64,000 nucleotides of DNA, from the NCBI GenBank assembly GCA_024640305.1, contig JAHEFG010000045.1, positions 1-64,000 on the forward strand, in the 5' to 3' direction. This stretch comes from Gammaproteobacteria bacterium. Its GTDB lineage: Bacteria; Pseudomonadota; Gammaproteobacteria; Steroidobacterales; Woeseiaceae. This document shows, piece by piece, positions 60,437 through 64,000 of the stretch (positions within the stretch are counted from its first letter, which is position 1; each line of letters starts with the position of its first letter). Below the pieces are notes generated by a model. That model was not told the DNA's origin and made no database searches. It was given only the letters and a program-made list of their open reading frames with translations. The translations under genes were made by a program, and so were the position numbers.

Positions 60437-61639
60437 TCAGGCGCCGTTATCTTCTGTGTCAGGCGCTTTGCGCGCAGGCTTCGGCTGCTGCACAGCAAAG
60501 GCATACAAACTGCCCGAGTCGCTTTGCACAAACAGTCGATCGGCGACAACGACGGGATCGTTTGAGATCGCCTTGCCACCGACTTTGAGGCGCGCAACCG
60601 GCTCGCCATCCACATTGCTGAAGAAATGCAGGTAACCGTCGAGATCACCTACGGCCACTGTCGTATGGAATGACACCGGCAATGTGGGTTCGCGGCGCAG
60701 GAGCGAGTCCTGCCGCCAGACTTCATTACCGCTGCTTCGAGACAGCGCTACGAGCTCCCCCTCCTCGGTTACGGTGTAAACATTATTCCAGTCTGCGGAA
60801 ACACCTTCGAACGACGACAATTCCCTTGTCCAGAGGATCTGACCTGACTCGGACGCCATCGCAGCAAGGTTGCCCTGGTATCCGGCAGCGTACAGATCCT
60901 GGCCGACGACACTGATCAGGCCGTCGACGTCTGACAGGCGTTCAAGATCCGAACGCCCGCTCGGCGGTGCCAGCAAAGCCTCCCAGACCACATCACCGGA
61001 CGAGATATTCAAGGCCGCCAGCCGACCGTTGTCGAAACCGGCAAAAACCGTTGAACCAATAACGGCCGGAGCTGCTGACCCCCGCATCGTCAGTAGCGGA
61101 GTCGACTGCTCGAATGTCCAGCGTTCGCTGCCATCAAAGGCCGACAACGCATGCAGGCGATTGTCGATAGTCGCTGCTATCACGAGGTCGTCTTTTATTA
61201 CGGGACGGGCAAGCGACTCACCGGTTAAATCGGCACGCCAGCGCTCGGCTCCAGTATCGGAATCAAGCGCAATAATTGCGCCATCTGAACCTACGACGAC
61301 GACGAGGTTTTCACCAACCCCCGGACCCGCCGATAGCTCCAGGTCGAGCTTCGTTCGCCAATGCTCCTTTCCATTTGCCGGATTCAAGCCGACAACATTG
61401 CCGTCAATACTCGCCGCATAAATGCGAGCGCCGTCTCCGGCCGGCTGCAAAGCAACGCGCAGGAACTCGGCGTCACCACCAATGTTCGCACTCCAGACGC
61501 GCTTGATATTGACCTTGGTTTCGATTTTTGTGAGCTCTTTTGGTTCTAGCTCCTTGTCATCGTCACTTCCAAAAATGCTGCAAGCCGACAACACCAGTGC
61601 CGCCGTCAATAACCCTGCTGTGCGAAAAATTGGTTTCAC
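60437..61639 (-). CDS. bamB: Outer-membrane assembly lipoprotein BamB
   Basis: The 400-residue protein has a lipobox (VLSAC, Cys20) and an eight-bladed PQQ-type beta-propeller with repeated blades such as [37 protein letters not shown] and [15 protein letters not shown]. BamB is a subunit of the BAM complex that inserts beta-barrel proteins. Its ATG overlaps the yfgM stop by four bases. Confidence 0.95.
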   Translation of the reverse strand: MKPIFRTAGLLTAALVLSACSIFGSDDDKELEPKELTKIETKVNIKRVWSANIGGDAEFLRVALQPAGDGARIYAASIDGNVVGLNPANGKEHWRTKLDLELSAGPGVGENLVVVVGSDGAIIALDSDTGAERWRADLTGESLARPVIKDDLVIAATIDNRLHALSAFDGSERWTFEQSTPLLTMRGSAAPAVIGSTVFAGFDNGRLAALNISSGDVVWEALLAPPSGRSDLERLSDVDGLISVVGQDLYAAGYQGNLAAMASESGQILWTRELSSFEGVSADWNNVYTVTEEGELVALSRSSGNEVWRQDSLLRREPTLPVSFHTTVAVGDLDGYLHFFSNVDGEPVARLKVGGKAISNDPVVVADRLFVQSDSGSLYAFAVQQPKPARKAPDTEDNGA

Positions 61640-62343
61640 TCAGACTCTCCGCCCTCACCTTCAACAGCTGGTTCTGCCTGTTGTTCAGGCTCGGTGGCGG
61701 CCGGCGCCGGGGCAGGCGCGTCCGGTAGATCAACCAACTTCATCTGTACCATGCCTCGGTTCACGGTTTGCGATGTATCGGCCAGGGCAGTGCGATATTC
61801 GTCGCCCGCTTCGTTAATTTCTCCGAGCGCAGCGTAGGCATCGCCCCGCATCTCAGCAAACAACCCAGCGAATGCGGCGTCATCCTGATTCGCCAGAAGA
61901 TCAATGACTTCCTGTGGCTTGTCCTGATAGAGGAGGATTCGTGCGAGTCGCAATCTTCCAACTTGCTTTAGCGCCTTGTTGCCACGCATGAGCAGGAGTT
62001 CGTTCAAGACTTCTGCAGCATCCTGATCGCGATTCTTATCCATGTAGAGCTTCGCCATCGCGAGGTTCGACTGGGCCGCGTATGCCGTGTTCGCGTAATT
62101 GCTCGCAAGGTCATTAGCAACCGACTCGGCATTATCGAGGTCGCCGTCTGAGACATGAACCGTTAGTGATTCATACAGCACTGAAGCCTCAACCTGGGCC
62201 GCCAACTTACTGCTTTGATATTGGTTAAACCCGAACAGCAAACCAACTGCAATGACCACACCGGCAATCACATAGCGGCCGTACTCGGCCCACCATGCAC
62301 GCATCTCTTCGAGTTGTTCTTTTTCTGACTGTAAATCGTCCAC
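61636..62343 (-). CDS. yfgM: YfgM-family inner-membrane TPR protein
   Basis: The 235-residue protein has an N-terminal cytoplasmic segment, one membrane helix (about 24-42, VIAGVVIAVGLLFGFNQY) and a periplasmic TPR-like domain. The start EEQLEEMRAWWAEYGRYV-like pattern (EKEQLEEMRAWWAEYG) is typical. The tail is rich in Ala, Pro and Glu. In E. coli YfgM is an ancillary Sec translocon partner with PpiD. It sits between hisS (3-base gap) and bamB (overlap). Confidence 0.93.
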   Translation of the reverse strand: MDDLQSEKEQLEEMRAWWAEYGRYVIAGVVIAVGLLFGFNQYQSSKLAAQVEASVLYESLTVHVSDGDLDNAESVANDLASNYANTAYAAQSNLAMAKLYMDKNRDQDAAEVLNELLLMRGNKALKQVGRLRLARILLYQDKPQEVIDLLANQDDAAFAGLFAEMRGDAYAALGEINEAGDEYRTALADTSQTVNRGMVQMKLVDLPDAPAPAPAATEPEQQAEPAVEGEGGESE

Positions 62344-62346
62344 GAA

Positions 62347-63618
62347 CTACGCCTTTCTTAATAATCCGGCCAGCGTCTCCGCCAGCGTTTCAAATGCAAT
62401 ACTGCTTTGATCCTCAGTACTGCGTAATGGTTTCAATCCAACGCACTTTTGTGCAATTTCCTGCTCGCCCAGAATTAATGCGTATTCGGCATTACTTTTG
62501 TCTGCGCGCTTCAGCTGCGACTTGAAGCTGCCGCCGCCAAGATTTACTTCGACCCGAATGTCCGCGACTTTGTCCCGCAGTTCTTCGGCAATCGCAAACG
62601 CCTGTTCGAGCGCGCCGTCTCCGACCGCGACGATGTACACGTCGGCGTCAGTTGCTGGTGCCTTGCCACCGCAGGCTTCATACAGCGCAACGAAGCGCTC
62701 TATGCCCATCGCCCAGCCAATGGCGGGCGTCGCACGGCCACCAAGTTTTTCCACCAGACCGTCATAACGCCCCCCCGAACAGACTGCGCCCTGCGACCCC
62801 AGCGCATCTGTTACCCACTCGAACACTGTGCGGCTGTAGTAATCGAGCCCACGAACCAAACGCGGATTTACCGTATAAGCCACGCCGGCAGCGTCCAGCA
62901 AACTCCTAAGCTCCTGAAAATGCTTAGAAGATTCCTCGTCCAGGTAGTCGATCATAACCGGCGCAGCCTCGACGACCGCCTGCATTTCCGGGTTCTTGCT
63001 ATCCAGTATTCGCAGCGGATTCTGCTCAAGCCGCCGAATACTATCCTCATCAAGCTGACTTTTCACGCTGGAAAAGTACTCAATCAGGATGTCGCGATAC
63101 TGTGTGCGCGACTCAGCGGTGCCGAGGGAGTTAATTTCGAGCTTCAGTTTCGAAATACCAAGCGCCCGCCACATCCGGGCACACATGATAATGAGCTCTG
63201 CATCAATATCCGGCCCCTCGAAGCCCAGGGCCTCAACGTCAAACTGGTAAAACTGCCGATAACGGCCTTTTTGCGGCTTCTCGTAGCGGAACATCGGGCC
63301 AGTCGTCCAGAGTTTCTGCCGCTGGTTGTGCAACAAGCCATTCGTGATACCGGCACGCACTACGCCCGCCGTTGCTTCCGGTCGTAAGGTCAGGCTCTCG
63401 TCGTTGCGGTCGAGAAAAGTGTACATCTCCTTCTCAACAATGTCGGTCACTTCACCGATCGAACGACGAAAGAGTTCGGTTCGCTCAAGCAGCGGCAAGC
63501 GAATCTCTGAGTATCCGTATGACTGGACGATGTCCCGCACTACCGTTTCAAGATAGCGCCACGTGCCGGATACGTCCGGCAGGATATCGTTCATTCCTCT
63601 GATTGCGGTCGGTTTCAC
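62347..63618 (-). CDS. hisS: Histidyl-tRNA synthetase
   Basis: The 423-residue class II synthetase starts KPTAIRGMNDILPDVSGTW. Motif 2 is visible in GPMFRYEKPQKGRYRQFYQF, and the histidine-specific segments are LVRGLDYYSRTVFEW and the motif 3 region AIGWAMGIERFVAL. A C-terminal anticodon-binding domain occupies about 330-423. It charges tRNA-His. It is nine bases downstream of rodZ. Confidence 0.97.
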   Translation of the reverse strand: MKPTAIRGMNDILPDVSGTWRYLETVVRDIVQSYGYSEIRLPLLERTELFRRSIGEVTDIVEKEMYTFLDRNDESLTLRPEATAGVVRAGITNGLLHNQRQKLWTTGPMFRYEKPQKGRYRQFYQFDVEALGFEGPDIDAELIIMCARMWRALGISKLKLEINSLGTAESRTQYRDILIEYFSSVKSQLDEDSIRRLEQNPLRILDSKNPEMQAVVEAAPVMIDYLDEESSKHFQELRSLLDAAGVAYTVNPRLVRGLDYYSRTVFEWVTDALGSQGAVCSGGRYDGLVEKLGGRATPAIGWAMGIERFVALYEACGGKAPATDADVYIVAVGDGALEQAFAIAEELRDKVADIRVEVNLGGGSFKSQLKRADKSNAEYALILGEQEIAQKCVGLKPLRSTEDQSSIAFETLAETLAGLLRKA

Positions 63619-63627
63619 GGTCGTCTG

Positions 63628-64000
63628 TCAGGGGGCCATGATCGTCAGGCGCGCCGTGCGGCTGCCAGGATTTGACGGCGTGACAGTGTAAGCAGCGCCA
63701 TCAACTCGAACGCGGACATTTTCGGTATTGCCAAATAACACGTCAAAGGGCGCTTGCCCGCTAAGCTCAACTGTTCGCCCGGAACGGCCCATATCGAAGA
63801 AGAGCCGCCGTCCTGTCGCATCGCTGATCTCGGTCCAGCAATCGCCTGTGAAGTTCAATGACAACAATACTGCACCATCGCCAAGAGCAGGTTGCTGGCT
63901 CGTATCTGCCGGCAGATTTTCGACTTCCGGCTCACTGGCAACCGGCGCTTCCTCGGCCGGTGTCGTAATCACCGACACAGTCTCCTGGCGAACAGGCAGT
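63628..64000 (-). CDS. rodZ: RodZ-like cytoskeletal protein, C-terminal part (5' end beyond the window)
   Basis: The frame is open through position 64000. The visible C-terminal 123 residues comprise a Pro/Glu-rich linker and the DUF4115 domain of RodZ (LSLNFTGDCWTEISDATGRR, LSGQAPFDVLFGNTENVRV, PSNPGSRTARLTI). RodZ links MreB to the elongasome; this domain lies in the periplasm. In many gammaproteobacteria ispG stands between rodZ and hisS; here they are adjacent. Confidence 0.88.
   Translation of the reverse strand, partial: LPVRQETVSVITTPAEEAPVASEPEVENLPADTSQQPALGDGAVLLSLNFTGDCWTEISDATGRRLFFDMGRSGRTVELSGQAPFDVLFGNTENVRVRVDGAAYTVTPSNPGSRTARLTIMAP

Overview
The window looks like chromosomal DNA of a gammaproteobacterium. 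The right end carries the conserved run rodZ-hisS-yfgM-bamB-der, and next to it lie xseA, guaB-guaA, tadA, mltF and a CCA-encoding tRNA-Ser. The rest is rich in TonB-dependent receptors, membrane TPR proteins with TolB/FlgO-like domains, a PEP-CTERM protein, a GGDEF-EAL protein and a DUF748 protein. That mix recalls marine or sediment lineages such as Woeseiales or Steroidobacterales; this placement is an impression from gene content, not a phylogeny. I see no transposase, integrase, CRISPR array or rRNA.

Layout. (1) Positions 1-10,619, minus strand: a TonB-dependent receptor followed by at least four tandem, abutting or nearly abutting paralogues that anchor a TolB-like domain and a TPR solenoid to the inner membrane. 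The last one runs off the left edge. (2) 10,859-16,421, plus strand: a tight four-gene operon for a fused pyruvate/2-oxoacid:ferredoxin oxidoreductase (gamma-delta, then alpha-beta) and an NfnA/NfnB-type ferredoxin-NAD(P)H oxidoreductase, closed by a strong terminator. (3) 16,488-23,406: a second TonB-dependent receptor, divergent from a purine nucleoside permease (NUP), an NCS2 purine permease and a secreted TPR protein, suggesting a purine or nucleoside uptake locus. (4) 23,479-32,698: a GGDEF-EAL response regulator, a secreted phosphatase-like protein, small membrane proteins including an MscS-like fragment, a TAXI-type binding protein and a DUF748 protein. (5) About 32,789-33,132, minus strand: a gene-free stretch with its own promoter-like boxes, several strong hairpins and an intrinsic terminator, which I read as an unannotated structured RNA of about 340 nt. 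(6) 33,492-49,662: an accessory zone with a fifth membrane TolB-like/TPR gene, a PEP-CTERM protein behind a near-consensus sigma-54 promoter, a VCBS/UnbV lipoprotein, several secreted proteins of unknown function, a CAAX-type protease, a BTAD regulator divergent from a DUF4242 gene, a HExxH protein beside a LytTR regulator, an alcohol dehydrogenase, and a dispersed intergenic repeat family (seven full or partial copies). (7) tRNA-Ser(CGA) at 49,802-49,891 marks the return to core genes, which fill the rest of the window.

How the genes may work together. The POR-Nfn operon would move electrons from 2-oxoacids through ferredoxin to NAD(P)H. The purine locus imports nucleosides and bases, while guaB-guaA make GMP. 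The TolB-like/TPR proteins are predicted to face the periplasm and, in the left cluster, are co-transcribed with an outer-membrane receptor; this arrangement is the least explained gene system here. The best candidates for undescribed elements are the minus-strand RNA near 33 kb and the terminator-bearing repeat family between 37 and 49 kb.
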